Shown: positions 7,765 to 15,222, numbered from the stretch's first letter. The stretch: DNA of 64,000 bases from Kitasatospora acidiphila (GCF_006636205.1 NZ_VIGB01000003.1:4020501-4084500); one strand, 5' to 3'. A program made the numbers and translations. Notes: generated by a model not told the origin, from the letters alone.

Positions 7765-10647
7765 CTAGGCTCTACTGTGAGGCCATGAGGCCCCTGTGTC
7801 AAGCGTTGCGTTTGAGGTCAAAAGGGAGAGGCCCGAGCCGAACAGGCCGTACTGCCCATAGGACTCTCGTTTGACCAGGTCAGACACAATGGCTGACAGG
7901 CTCTCGTACTGTCGACTCAGGTCGACACGTCGCCCAAGGGAGTCAAGCGCGCCAGCCGTCAGGAGCGCGTCTATCACGCGCTTGTTCAGAGTCCCGGCGC
8001 CAACCCGAGCCAACAGGTCAACCAGGGACGAGAAGGGGCCGCGAGCGTCCCTCTCGGCCACGATCTGACCCGCGGCCATCCCCACACCCTTGATGGCGCC
8101 TAGGCCATGAAGGATCGTTCCCTGAGCCGGCGTGTAGTCAGCCATGGAGACGTTGATGTGCGGTGATCGCACTTGGATGCCCATCCTCTGACACTCCGCC
8201 AGATAGGCCGGAGTCTGATCCTGATCCGGAGACTTACCGGCTTCCGCGGTCAACACCGCGGCCATGTACTCGGCCGGATAATGCGCCTTCAGGTATGCGG
8301 TCCAGTATGAGATCAGGCCGTAGGCTGCTGAATGTGCCTTATTGAACGCGTAGTCAGCAAACGGGACCAGGACATCCCAGAGGGTTCGAATGGCGTCCTC
8401 CGAGTAGCCATTCTGTCTCATGCCATCGGAAAACGGCTCGAACTCCGCATCAAGGACTTCCTTCTTCTTCTTGCCCATGGCCTTGCGAAGTAGGTCCGCC
8501 TTGCCAACAGAGTAGCCGGCGACGACTTGAGCAGCCTTCGTCACTTGCTCCTGGTAGACGATCACACCGTAGGTATCACGGAGAATCGGATCGAGCGCCG
8601 CGGACAACTCAGGATGGATCGGCTCTATCGGTTCGCGATGATTCTTGCGATCAGCGTAGGAATAATGCGCCTTGACCCCCATAGGTCCCGGACGATAGAG
8701 AGCCAGGACTGCCGAGATGTCGGCGAACTTATCGGGCCGCATCCGTTGGAGAAGTTTCCGCATGGGGCCTGAATCAAGCTGGAATACCCCGAGTGTCTGC
8801 CCACTGGCGAGTAGGGAAAAAGTACGACCATCATCCAGTGGTAGTCGCAACAAGTCTACGTCCGTTCCATGATTTCGCTTCACCTCCCTCAGGCAATCGT
8901 CAATGATGCTGAGATTGCTCAGCCCCAAGAAATCCATCTTCAGAAGCCCGAGAGCTTCGCAGGTGGGATAGTCGAATTGCGTGATCGTGCCGCCATCCTT
9001 GTTGGTCCACAGCGGCACATGATCGATCAAGGGCTCTGCCGAGATGATGACGCCAGCAGCGTGCACGCCGGCCTGACGGACTAGGCCTTCGATGCCCCGG
9101 GCAGCGTCGACCACGGTTCGAGCGTCCGCGTCACGCTGATACATGGCGCGGACTTTGCCGGCATCCCGATATCGTTCGTGCTCAGGATTGAAGATGCAGT
9201 CCAGAGATGCATCCTTACCCATGATGGGTGCAGGATACGCCTTGCTGATAGCGTCACCAGTCTCATACCCGTATCCGAGAACGCGAGCACTGTCCTTGAT
9301 CGAGGCCTTCGCCTTGATAACACCAAAGGTCGCAATCTGCGCGACGCGCTCTGATCCCCATCTTCTCGCCACGTACTCAATTACCTCTCCTCTCCGTCGG
9401 TCGTCGAAGTCAATATCGATATCCGGCATGCTAACGCGCTCCGGATTGAGAAAGCGCTCAAACATCAGGTCATGCTCGATCGGATCGAGATCCGTGATGC
9501 TCAGAGCATAGGAAACAAGAGATCCAGCAGCGCTTCCGCGCCCCGGCCCGACGCGTATGCTATGGCGCTTAGCCCATCCAATAAAGTCCGCCACCACCAG
9601 GAAATATGAGACGAAGCCCATCGAAGAGATGACTGACAGCTCATACTCTGCCCTCTCGATCCGATCCCGCGGGATACCGCGTGGATAGCGTCGCTGAAGG
9701 CCCCTGAAGACCTCCGTGCGGAGCCACAGCTCTTCAGACCATCCTTCGGCCACTGGCCACCGCGGTAGGAGATCCTGAGACTCGAAGGACACATTGCATC
9801 GTTCTGCGATCCTCAGAGTGTTGTCACATGCTTCCGGCAACTCAGCCCAGAGTCGACGCATCTCCTGTGGACTCCGCAACCAATAACCGGACCCACTGAA
9901 CTTGAATCGGTCCGGCTGGTCGATCGTGGCCTGAGTCCCGATGCACAGCAGCAGATCGTGGGCTGGCGCCTGGTCAGCCATGACGTAGTGGCTGTCATTG
10001 GTCGCCAGCAGAGGGAGACTCAGTTCCCGCGACAGCCTGAGGAGATCGTCCCTGACGCGCCCCTCGATCTCTATCCCGTGGTCCATCAGCTCTACGAACA
10101 GGTTCCCGGGCCCAAGGATGTCTTGCAGCCGGCCAGCGGCTGCCCGCGCTTCGTCGTACTGGCCGAGACGAAGTCGAGTCTGAACCTCGCCACCAGGACA
10201 GCCGGTCGTGCCGATGATGCCCTGAGAGTGCTCCGCCAGGATCTCCAGATCAATCCGTGGCTTGTAGTAGAGGCCTTCGGCGTAACTTCGGGACGAGAGC
10301 CGAAAGAGATTGTGCATGCCCTCAGTTGACTCTGCCAGCAGCGTCATATGGGTATATGCACCGCGGCCTGAAACATCGTCATCCCGCTGGCTCGGGTCCC
10401 CCCAACGGACTGGAGATCGCTCAAGGCGACTTCCAGGAGCCACATAGGCTTCAAGGCCAATGATCGGCTTGACGCCGTGCTTTTGCCCTTCCTGCCAGAA
10501 GGCGTAGGCGCCATGCAAGTTTCCATGGTCCGTCATGGCCAGGGCAGGCATACCCATCTCGGCTGCGGAACGAAAGAGCGGCCCCAACCGGGCCGCCCCA
10601 TCGAGCATCGAGAACATTGTGTGGTTGTGGAGATGAATGAAGGTCAT
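7765..10647 (-). CDS. dnaE: Phage DNA polymerase III alpha subunit (DnaE type)
   Basis: A 960-aa family C replicative polymerase. The N-terminal PHP domain starts with HLHNHT (5-10). The catalytic aspartates are in PDIDIDF (408-414), with GPGRGSAAGS (367-376) just before. FNKAHSAAYG marks the later polymerase region. It is about 200 residues shorter than bacterial DnaE and seems to lack the C-terminal OB/tau-binding part. It probably replicates phage DNA with the clamp-like protein nearby. The last 20 or so codons read through an operator-like repeat, so the C-terminal tail looks recently altered. The start overlaps the upstream stop (ATGA). Confidence 0.95.
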   Translation of the reverse strand: MTFIHLHNHTMFSMLDGAARLGPLFRSAAEMGMPALAMTDHGNLHGAYAFWQEGQKHGVKPIIGLEAYVAPGSRLERSPVRWGDPSQRDDDVSGRGAYTHMTLLAESTEGMHNLFRLSSRSYAEGLYYKPRIDLEILAEHSQGIIGTTGCPGGEVQTRLRLGQYDEARAAAGRLQDILGPGNLFVELMDHGIEIEGRVRDDLLRLSRELSLPLLATNDSHYVMADQAPAHDLLLCIGTQATIDQPDRFKFSGSGYWLRSPQEMRRLWAELPEACDNTLRIAERCNVSFESQDLLPRWPVAEGWSEELWLRTEVFRGLQRRYPRGIPRDRIERAEYELSVISSMGFVSYFLVVADFIGWAKRHSIRVGPGRGSAAGSLVSYALSITDLDPIEHDLMFERFLNPERVSMPDIDIDFDDRRRGEVIEYVARRWGSERVAQIATFGVIKAKASIKDSARVLGYGYETGDAISKAYPAPIMGKDASLDCIFNPEHERYRDAGKVRAMYQRDADARTVVDAARGIEGLVRQAGVHAAGVIISAEPLIDHVPLWTNKDGGTITQFDYPTCEALGLLKMDFLGLSNLSIIDDCLREVKRNHGTDVDLLRLPLDDGRTFSLLASGQTLGVFQLDSGPMRKLLQRMRPDKFADISAVLALYRPGPMGVKAHYSYADRKNHREPIEPIHPELSAALDPILRDTYGVIVYQEQVTKAAQVVAGYSVGKADLLRKAMGKKKKEVLDAEFEPFSDGMRQNGYSEDAIRTLWDVLVPFADYAFNKAHSAAYGLISYWTAYLKAHYPAEYMAAVLTAEAGKSPDQDQTPAYLAECQRMGIQVRSPHINVSMADYTPAQGTILHGLGAIKGVGMAAGQIVAERDARGPFSSLVDLLARVGAGTLNKRVIDALLTAGALDSLGRRVDLSRQYESLSAIVSDLVKRESYGQYGLFGSGLSLLTSNATLDTGASWPHSRA
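7799..7815 (-). promoter_or_regulatory. Operator/stoperator-like site 2, inside the 3' end of dnaE
   Basis: TCAAGCGTTGCGTTTGA, identical to site 1 and 94 bp from it. It is translated as part of the DnaE tail (TSNATLDT). On the minus strand it reads TTGACA; I see no convincing -10 at the right distance. Confidence 0.75.
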
Positions 10648-10811
10648 TCGTCGTCCGAGTCAGAGGAATCCTGATATTCCTCCGGCGTCATCAGACCTGC
10701 ATAGTCCTGCATGGTCTGAAGAGCGGCCCAGCGCGGGTCATCAACGCCCCATCCTGCCGCAACCTTCTGAATCGCTTCCACGAACTGTCGAGTAGTCGGA
10801 CGCTCCTTCAC
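10644..10811 (-). CDS. Small acidic-tailed phage protein
   Basis: 55 aa ending in DSSDSDDE, with a central WGVDDPRWAALQTM helix. GTG start at 10811 overlaps the upstream stop (GTGA), and its own stop overlaps the dnaE start (ATGA), so it is tightly coupled to the polymerase gene. It may be a polymerase accessory or regulator, but this is a guess from position. Confidence 0.65.
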   Translation of the reverse strand: MKERPTTRQFVEAIQKVAAGWGVDDPRWAALQTMQDYAGLMTPEEYQDSSDSDDE

Positions 10812-11059
10812 TGCTCATCCTTCCACTGTGCGCCAATGGCGTTCAGGAATGCCGTCATAGCCTGCTCGGCATGCTCCTTGGCTGCATCAATGGTTTCGAA
10901 TCCCAGAATGCCACCAGGGACCATATTGGACTTGGGCAACAAGCGCCACGGCCGCGAATCATCGTACTTGTCGCTCAGGTTGATCTCGAAGAACTCAAAT
11001 CGTCCGAGACTTCCGCAGTAGCCGCCGTATTTCTGTGCATCCCACTTAATGCGCTGCAC
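10808..11059 (-). CDS. Hypothetical phage protein
   Basis: 83 aa. Starts at GTG 11059, five bases after AGGAG. The end is helical (AAKEHAEQAMTAFLNAI) and an aromatic beta-rich first half precedes it. No family recognised. Overlaps the next gene by 4 bp in the dnaE operon. Confidence 0.65.
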   Translation of the reverse strand: MQRIKWDAQKYGGYCGSLGRFEFFEINLSDKYDDSRPWRLLPKSNMVPGGILGFETIDAAKEHAEQAMTAFLNAIGAQWKDEQ

Positions 11060-11061
11060 GC

Positions 11062-11391
11062 TTACTCCTGGAGATGTGTTCCGGATCGGGTATTGAATCG
11101 CGCAACCCATCGTCGCGCTAGCTTCTCGTCCCTGACGGACGAGACCATCTCGATCCCGTCGCTCGTGACGATGGTGATGCTGATCTGGCCAGCCCTCTGC
11201 CAGCCTCGCTGGACCAGGGCTCGGCCCAAGGTGCCCCGCGGGGCACTGACCGAGACGGATGCCTGAGCGCCTGTCAGCCGGCCGCTCACGCGGCCTACAG
11301 AGACCCTGTCAGCCCGAAGACCGACACGGATCCCAAGCTTCTTAGCATCCGCCTGCAAGACCTGATCACTGACGAAGTCTCTGAAGCCCAT
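11062..11391 (-). CDS. Hypothetical phage protein
   Basis: 109 aa with a basic, serine-rich middle (RVSGRLTGAQASVSVSAPRG) and a C-terminal helix that includes KLARRWVARFNTRSG. It could bind nucleic acid. The ATG at 11391 follows GGGGGAG. First gene of the block that runs into dnaE. Confidence 0.6.
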   Translation of the reverse strand: MGFRDFVSDQVLQADAKKLGIRVGLRADRVSVGRVSGRLTGAQASVSVSAPRGTLGRALVQRGWQRAGQISITIVTSDGIEMVSSVRDEKLARRWVARFNTRSGTHLQE

Positions 11392-11444
11392 GGCTCCCCC
11401 TTTGGTAAGCGGTAGGGGAGCCTAGACCTCATGACCGACGGCTG

Positions 11445-11546
11445 TCAGCCCTTCCAGAACTGACGAGCCGAACAAAGTCGGCACGTCCGAGCGATGCGGT
11501 TTCCGATGGTGCGCCAATCGGACCAACTATGATTTCGACAGATCAC
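11445..11546 (-). CDS. Cys/His microprotein (zinc-knuckle like)
   Basis: 33 aa. One Cys-x-x-x-His (CRNHS) and one CRLC pair could bind a single zinc. GTG start 11546 is preceded by a strong AAGGAG. Many actinophages carry such Trp- and Cys-bearing small proteins; their role is unknown. Confidence 0.5.
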   Translation of the reverse strand: MICRNHSWSDWRTIGNRIARTCRLCSARQFWKG

Positions 11547-11580
11547 TTCTTCTCCTTGATGACCCATTCGCCTTCAGGGA

Positions 11581-11727
11581 CTAGCGGGAGCTAGTCCCCT
11601 TAGCAACCCACTTGACATCGTGGGTTGTGATCCGGTGCTGACAGCAGCAGGAATCAGGCGACTCACACCGATTATGGCGCTTCGGCTTCTTCCTGTCTGC
11701 TGCTTCGCGACATTGACGGCAGATCAC
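11581..11727 (-). CDS. Cys-rich microprotein
   Basis: 48 aa with CRQC, a CESPDSCCC cluster and QH, in a basic background (DRKKPKRHNR). It looks like a zinc-binding mini-domain. The GTG start at 11727 overlaps the stop of the preceding gene by 4 bp (GTGA), which supports it being translated. Confidence 0.55.
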   Translation of the reverse strand: MICRQCREAADRKKPKRHNRCESPDSCCCQHRITTHDVKWVAKGTSSR

Positions 11728-11903
11728 GCGAGAGGCCTAGCCGCGGTCGAGATCGCGAACGCTTCGTCTTCATGCGCGAAGACCTGACATCCGTCAACGC
11801 GTCCAACCGGAATCATCGGTCCGTCACGACCATCACAGACGATGCAGCTGAATCCGTCTTTCTGGGCGTCGTTCAGATCTGCGGGGATGACATACTCGGG
11901 CAT
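11724..11903 (-). CDS. Small conserved Streptomyces-type protein with Cys pair
   Basis: 59 aa, opening MPEYVIPADLNDAQKDGFSC and containing CIVC. Similar short proteins occur widely in Streptomyces genomes and phages (from memory), without known function. The ATG at 11903 nearly abuts the upstream stop (11905-11907). Confidence 0.6.
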   Translation of the reverse strand: MPEYVIPADLNDAQKDGFSCIVCDGRDGPMIPVGRVDGCQVFAHEDEAFAISTAARPLA

Positions 11904-11904
11904 A

Positions 11905-12111
11905 TCAGTTGCTCCAAGCCTTCTCGTAGCCGAAGATCTTCGCGATTCGGTCAGCTTCGCGCTGCATGATCTCGCGCAGCTCTTCTCGCTCAGCGTCCGT
12001 CAGCTCAATGACTTCGTCTTTCGGCTCCCAGTAGCCCAGAACGTTCGCGATGCCGTGCATTAGGGCGTCCTGAGCCATCGTCTTCAGCTCAGTACGCGTC
12101 TTCTTCGGCAT
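11905..12111 (-). CDS. Hypothetical phage protein
   Basis: 68 aa, mainly helical and charged (ELTDAEREELREIMQREADRI after a KKTRTELK start). The ATG at 12111 is chosen over the 57-base longer frame because it follows GAGAGC just past the upstream stop. Function unknown; it may be a small coiled-coil partner of neighbouring proteins. Confidence 0.6.
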   Translation of the reverse strand: MPKKTRTELKTMAQDALMHGIANVLGYWEPKDEVIELTDAEREELREIMQREADRIAKIFGYEKAWSN

Positions 12112-12112
12112 C

Positions 12113-12298
12113 TCAGCTCTCCTCAGTGAAGTCGATGAACCAGACGCGGTCCTCGCCCATCGGGTCAACGGTCGTGACCTTGAGCCGGAAGCCTGACGTA
12201 GTTGTTGCCGGATCCACTCGTTCGACGGACTTGATTTCGTCGTTGTTGCTGTTGGTCAGAGCCTTGAAGATCTCGGACCGCAGGGACAGGAGATTCAC
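12113..12298 (-). CDS. Hypothetical phage protein
   Basis: 61 aa; N-terminal helix (LLSLRSEIFKALTNS) followed by beta-strand sequence ending VWFIDFTEES. GTG start 12298 sits eight bases after AGGAG. It ends just before the next start, as do the other genes in this run. No family recognised. Confidence 0.6.
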   Translation of the reverse strand: MNLLSLRSEIFKALTNSNNDEIKSVERVDPATTTSGFRLKVTTVDPMGEDRVWFIDFTEES

Positions 12299-12299
12299 G

Positions 12300-12581
12300 T
12301 CAGTTCTCCTCAGAGATGCCGCACTTCTTGCGCCACCAGGCGCGTGCGGTCGGGGTGCTGGCATGCTTAGCCATGTAAAGCCAGTTTTCAGGGATCTCGA
12401 TCGTCTCACCCTGAGGGCAGTACTGGGTGACTTTCCCGGGAATCGCCGCGGCCAACAGTGCCGCTGGCAGTCGCTCGTGCTCTCCGACACCACTGATCTT
12501 CAGGTTGCAGTCACAGCCATAGTGGACGACTCCACGGGCAACGGCGCCGCGGATGATCTGGGCACGGTAGCGCTTGGACAT
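12300..12581 (-). CDS. Hypothetical phage protein with C-terminal WWRKKCG module
   Basis: 93 aa. The N-terminal part has paired Cys (YGCDCNLKISG). The C-terminal part IPENWLYMAKHASTPTARAW, followed by WRKKCG, is almost the same as the end of the 155-aa protein at 13265-13732, although the rest of the two proteins is unrelated. Such a shared tail suggests a common docking or DNA-binding unit. The ATG at 12581 follows GGGAGA. Confidence 0.65.
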   Translation of the reverse strand: MSKRYRAQIIRGAVARGVVHYGCDCNLKISGVGEHERLPAALLAAAIPGKVTQYCPQGETIEIPENWLYMAKHASTPTARAWWRKKCGISEEN

Positions 12582-12612
12582 GATGTCTCCCTCAACATCG
12601 ATTGGCGGAGGA

Positions 12613-12903
12613 TCAGGCGCGCTTGATGGTCTTCTTGTGGTGCGTGGTGGTGTGGTGCTTCGACGTCTTGTGATGAGTCGTCTTGTGGCTGCCAGTCTTG
12701 TGTTGCCAAGAGGCCTGAGAGGCACTGGGATCGCTCGAACCGCTGTCAGTCGAGCACGATGCAGCCGGAGCCGGCTGCGAGTGCTGTTGAGCGCCGTACG
12801 GCGCCTTGATGGCCGCGATGACAAAGAGAATCACGATGCCAGCGACCAGGATCGTGGCGATTCGGATCAGACCCTTGACGACGATCGAGCGGTTCCCGGA
12901 CAT
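12613..12903 (-). CDS. Single-pass membrane protein with His/Lys/Thr-rich tail
   Basis: 96 aa. One hydrophobic segment (IATILVAGIVILFVIAAI, about residues 15-32) is followed by a Ser-rich linker and a low-complexity tail of HK, TT and HH steps. The basic N terminus suggests the tail is outside. It could be a superinfection or envelope protein or a metal-binding tail. Function unknown. Confidence 0.65.
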   Translation of the reverse strand: MSGNRSIVVKGLIRIATILVAGIVILFVIAAIKAPYGAQQHSQPAPAASCSTDSGSSDPSASQASWQHKTGSHKTTHHKTSKHHTTTHHKKTIKRA

Positions 12904-12983
12904 TCGACTCTCCCCTTTGTCTGGTCTGCCTCATCAGGCCCGGTAGACCAATCCCGGACGACGCCCCGAAGGGCGTTTCGGCT

Positions 12984-13130
12984 CTAGCGCTTCTCTTCGG
13001 CCATCAGGCGAGTGATCTCGTTCGAGAGGATCACGACAACTCGCGCAAGGGTCTCGTTCTCCGGATCCTTCTCAACCGCGGCCATGAACTCCGCAAGCTT
13101 GTTCTTCGCGATCTCAAGGTCATTGTTCAT
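12984..13130 (-). CDS. Small helical phage protein
   Basis: 48 aa, nearly all helix (NNDLEIAKNKLAEFMAAVEK). It starts at the ATG at 13130 after GGGAGACGCC, the same leader that stands before the ATA codon of the helicase gene at 45823. A weak hairpin lies just downstream. No family recognised. Confidence 0.6.
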   Translation of the reverse strand: MNNDLEIAKNKLAEFMAAVEKDPENETLARVVVILSNEITRLMAEEKR

Positions 13131-13224
13131 GGCGTCTCCCGAGTGAGTTCCGGTCGTTCTCAGGACCGATGCGATCGGTCCCTCGCGCCTACCGACTCTG
13201 CCGGTTGGCTTCCTTCTGGGGAAG

Positions 13225-13267
13225 AGCCTAGGGCCGAAGCCCTAGGCCTGTCAAGCGTTGCGTTTCA
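13225..13267 (-). promoter_or_regulatory. Operator-like site 3 with promoter and hairpin
   Basis: The 17-mer TCAAGCGTTGCGTTTCA (13251-13267) includes the stop codon of the gene it follows. On the minus strand it gives TTGACA (13254-13249), then after 18 bases TAGGCT. A 9-bp stem with a TTCG-type loop (13226-13247) fills the gap between the two boxes. It probably drives the gene at 12984-13130. Confidence 0.7.
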
Positions 13268-13732
13268 GGCCGCAAGACCACACTTCTTGCGCCACCAGGC
13301 GCGAGCCGTCTCGGTGGCTGCATTCTCGGCCATGTAGAGCCAGTTGGACGGGATCTCAGTCGTACGCGGGGTCTCCGGCTTGGCAATCTCCGCAGAGGGC
13401 TTAACGGGCTCTTCCGTGGCCTTCTCGGCGCCCTTAGGCTCGGTCTCGATAACCTCCGGAGCCTCGATGGTCTCCTCGGCCTCAATCATCGCCAGAGCGG
13501 CCTTCTCGCAGCGCGTGCAGAGCTTCCGGCCGCCCGGGATGCGAGCGTAGTCCAGAGCCTCACGAGCGGTCTTGAAGGACGGACCCTCAGCAAGGTTGCC
13601 GCGGGTAAGGCTGCCACAGGCATTCTGGGCGTAGTAAGAGACACGGTCACCCTTGTCAATGCCACCGCCAGCGGTGCGGATGTTCAGACCGGCAATGTGG
13701 TTGGTGGTCCGGTTGTAGTTGATGCTGAACAT
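13265..13732 (-). CDS. Hypothetical phage protein with C-terminal WWRKKCG module
   Basis: 155 aa. First part MFSINYNRTTNHIAGLN is beta-like with a CTRC pair near residue 80; then a low-complexity Glu/Pro/Thr linker; then the tail IPSNWLYMAENAATETARAW plus WRKKCG shared with the protein at 12300-12581. The shorter start (ATG 13732) follows GGAG. The stop codon lies in operator-like site 3. Function unknown. Confidence 0.65.
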   Translation of the reverse strand: MFSINYNRTTNHIAGLNIRTAGGGIDKGDRVSYYAQNACGSLTRGNLAEGPSFKTAREALDYARIPGGRKLCTRCEKAALAMIEAEETIEAPEVIETEPKGAEKATEEPVKPSAEIAKPETPRTTEIPSNWLYMAENAATETARAWWRKKCGLAA

Positions 13733-13767
13733 CTCGCTGGCTCCTTCTCGGTGGGCTGTTGATGTAA

Positions 13768-13809
13768 ACACTAGACCCACCGAGCGAGCTTGTCAAGCGT
13801 TGCGTTTCA
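13768..13809 (-). promoter_or_regulatory. Operator-like site 4 with promoter
   Basis: 17-mer TCAAGCGTTGCGTTTCA at 13793-13809. On the minus strand TTGACA, a 17-base spacer, then TAGTGT (13773-13768): a good sigma-70-type promoter for the 155-aa gene, overlapped by the putative operator. The site also supplies the stop codon of the gene at 13807-14076. Confidence 0.75.
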
Positions 13810-14076
13810 GTCGATCACGCGAGGCGCCCAGCGCCATTCTTCGTCAATCTCAAGCTTGACCTTGCCGGTCAGACCAAAGCGCTTCACGGCAGCCTTGACC
13901 GCGGCCAAACGCGTTCGGAAGCCTGTGATGCAGAATGGCACGTCGCTGTCGCTGTAGTCGCTATCTACGAAGTACCCATCCTCATCTCGTCCGACGCGGG
14001 CCTGGTGCTCTCCCTCGACTAGGAGAATCCCACTGTTGGGCGTCTGCATGTCGAGCCTGGCACGAATGACGGTCAT
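13807..14076 (-). CDS. Hypothetical phage protein
   Basis: 89 aa, beta-rich first half (VIRARLDMQTPNSGILLVEG), acidic centre (DSDYSDSDV) and a C-terminal helix with KAAVKRFGLTGK. It ends inside operator-like site 4. The ATG at 14076 follows GGGAG. No family recognised. Confidence 0.6.
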   Translation of the reverse strand: MTVIRARLDMQTPNSGILLVEGEHQARVGRDEDGYFVDSDYSDSDVPFCITGFRTRLAAVKAAVKRFGLTGKVKLEIDEEWRWAPRVID

Positions 14077-14117
14077 TTCGACTCCCGCATAAGTTCTGGC
14101 CGCTTCAGCTGAGGAAG

Positions 14118-14159
14118 AGTCTAGGGCCGAAGCCCTAGACTGTCAAGCGTTGCGTTTCA
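14118..14159 (-). promoter_or_regulatory. Operator-like site 5 with promoter and hairpin
   Basis: 17-mer TCAAGCGTTGCGTTTCA (14143-14159). Minus strand: TTGACA, 17 bases, TAGACT (14123-14118). As at site 3, a perfect 9-bp stem with a 4-base loop (14119-14140) occupies the spacer. The stop of the gene at 14157-14465 is part of the site. Confidence 0.75.
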
Positions 14160-14465
14160 GCTCGCGTCGAATGTCTTCCAATTGCTAAAGGGGTCTATTC
14201 TGCAGCGTTCCATCAGCACCCAAGGACCGGCGCTAGGATCGAGCGCGTAGGCAGACAAGTAGTCCGGGACCTGATCCTCTCGAAGCCGAATTCCGTTTTC
14301 GGTCGAGTAATGGTCAATCCGCGACTGATAGTAGATCCCGTGAGCGTTGTAGCCGGTGTGATTCCGGGACCGAATCTTGACGGAGAATCCAGTTGCGTGG
14401 GCCAGCGAATCCGCAATAAGTCCGCGCTCTGCGGCCATATCCACGATGCTCCTAATGCTGGACAC
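14157..14465 (-). CDS. Hypothetical phage protein
   Basis: 102 aa, opening SSIRSIVDMAAERGLIADSL, then a basic, aromatic-rich centre (RNHTGYNAHGIYYQSRIDHY). First gene of the left arm, next to the central control region. GTG start 14465 is placed six bases after GGAG. No family recognised. Confidence 0.6.
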   Translation of the reverse strand: MSSIRSIVDMAAERGLIADSLAHATGFSVKIRSRNHTGYNAHGIYYQSRIDHYSTENGIRLREDQVPDYLSAYALDPSAGPWVLMERCRIDPFSNWKTFDAS

Positions 14466-14520
14466 TTCGGGCTCCTTTGCTTGGCGTCTGGCTCATGGCT
14501 GAGGATTGCCGTGTGGTCGT

Positions 14521-14537
14521 TCAAGCGTTGCGCTTGA
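14521..14537 (-). promoter_or_regulatory. Operator-like site 6 (perfect dyad)
   Basis: TCAAGCGTTGCGCTTGA, a perfect 7-bp inverted repeat around TTG. With site 7 it forms a tandem pair upstream of the first left-arm gene. It gives TTGAAC rather than TTGACA on the minus strand. Confidence 0.75.
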
Positions 14538-14567
14538 CCTCAAGCATGAACTAGGGCTCGAAGCTTG

Positions 14568-14584
14568 TCAAGCGTTGCGCTTGA
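14568..14584 (-). promoter_or_regulatory. Operator-like site 7 (perfect dyad)
   Basis: Second perfect dyad copy, 47 bp from site 6, giving TTGACA on the minus strand. The pair of full palindromes at the head of the left arm suggests the strongest repressor binding and cooperative occupancy here. The most likely leftward early promoter lies here, though its -10 is unclear. Confidence 0.75.
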
Positions 14585-15128
14585 AGGCGCAACGATGCAG
14601 GTCAGATGGCGTAGGCCAAACCGTTACCTAGTCGGATGTCCTCTCTGGGACCGATGGACAGCCATACATGGGTTGAGAGCACCACTCAGGCGCGTCTCTC
14701 GCGCGCCTGTTAACTAATTATCTAATATATAAAGAGAAAGACGAGACCTTTGAAGGTCTCGTCGGAGAAAGATATTAGATATCAAGCAACTGCCTTCAAG
14801 GGCAGTTGCTAATGAATGAATTGAATAATCCGCGCGAGAGCGCGCACGAGGTTTCCGGTCACCGGTTTTGAGTCTCCCGAGTGAAGTGCTCCCACTCGGT
14901 ATCTGGAAGATTCCTGGTGACCGGAATTTCTATCCACCCCCGGTTTTTGAGACCGGGGGTTTCTGATGGTGCTGGTAGCGGAGAAATTGTTCCGTGCCAG
15001 ACATTGAATACTGGCCAATGTGCTACGGCACATTGGCCTTCAATCACCCGCCCTTGCGGGGCGATATAGCGGCTTCCTGGAGGCAACGGGAATTAAAGGT
15101 GGCTGACGCCAAAGCCATCACCGCACAA
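14585..15128. other. Gene-free, hairpin-rich control region
   Basis: About 540 bp with no credible gene, between divergent gene blocks. It holds an AT-rich stretch (14711-14732, and GATATTAGATATC near 14771) unusual for this phage, and perfect stem-loops at 14741-14762, 14785-14810, 14936-14960 (followed by TTTCT) and 15013-15038 (11-bp stem, TACG loop). CCGGTCACC (14855) can also pair with GGTGACCGG (14915). Candidates are a replication origin, a structured RNA, or the start of the late transcript. Confidence 0.6.
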
Positions 15129-15201
15129 TGGCCCATAGCTCAATTGGTAGAGCATCGGCCTCATAAGCCGAAAGATGTGAGTTCGAATCTCACTGGTCCC
15201 A
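15129..15201 (+). tRNA. tRNA-Met-like gene (anticodon CAT)
   Basis: Cloverleaf parts are clear: D arm GCTC-AATTGGTA-GAGC, anticodon stem TCGGC/GCCGA with loop CTCATAA, and T arm GTGAG-TTCGAAT-CTCAC. The acceptor stem pairs only 5 of 7 (mismatches at 1-72 and 4-69), and no CCA is encoded. It may be an elongator Met tRNA or an Ile2-type tRNA (CAT modified). It is the first gene of the plus-strand block. The weak acceptor leaves some doubt about function. Confidence 0.75.
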
Positions 15202-15222
15202 CAATATAAGGGGTTCATATAT

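Noticed and set aside
12961..12977. Terminator ACGCCCCGAAGGGCGT
   Set aside because: Stem is short with a mismatch and no T-run; too weak to list as a feature.
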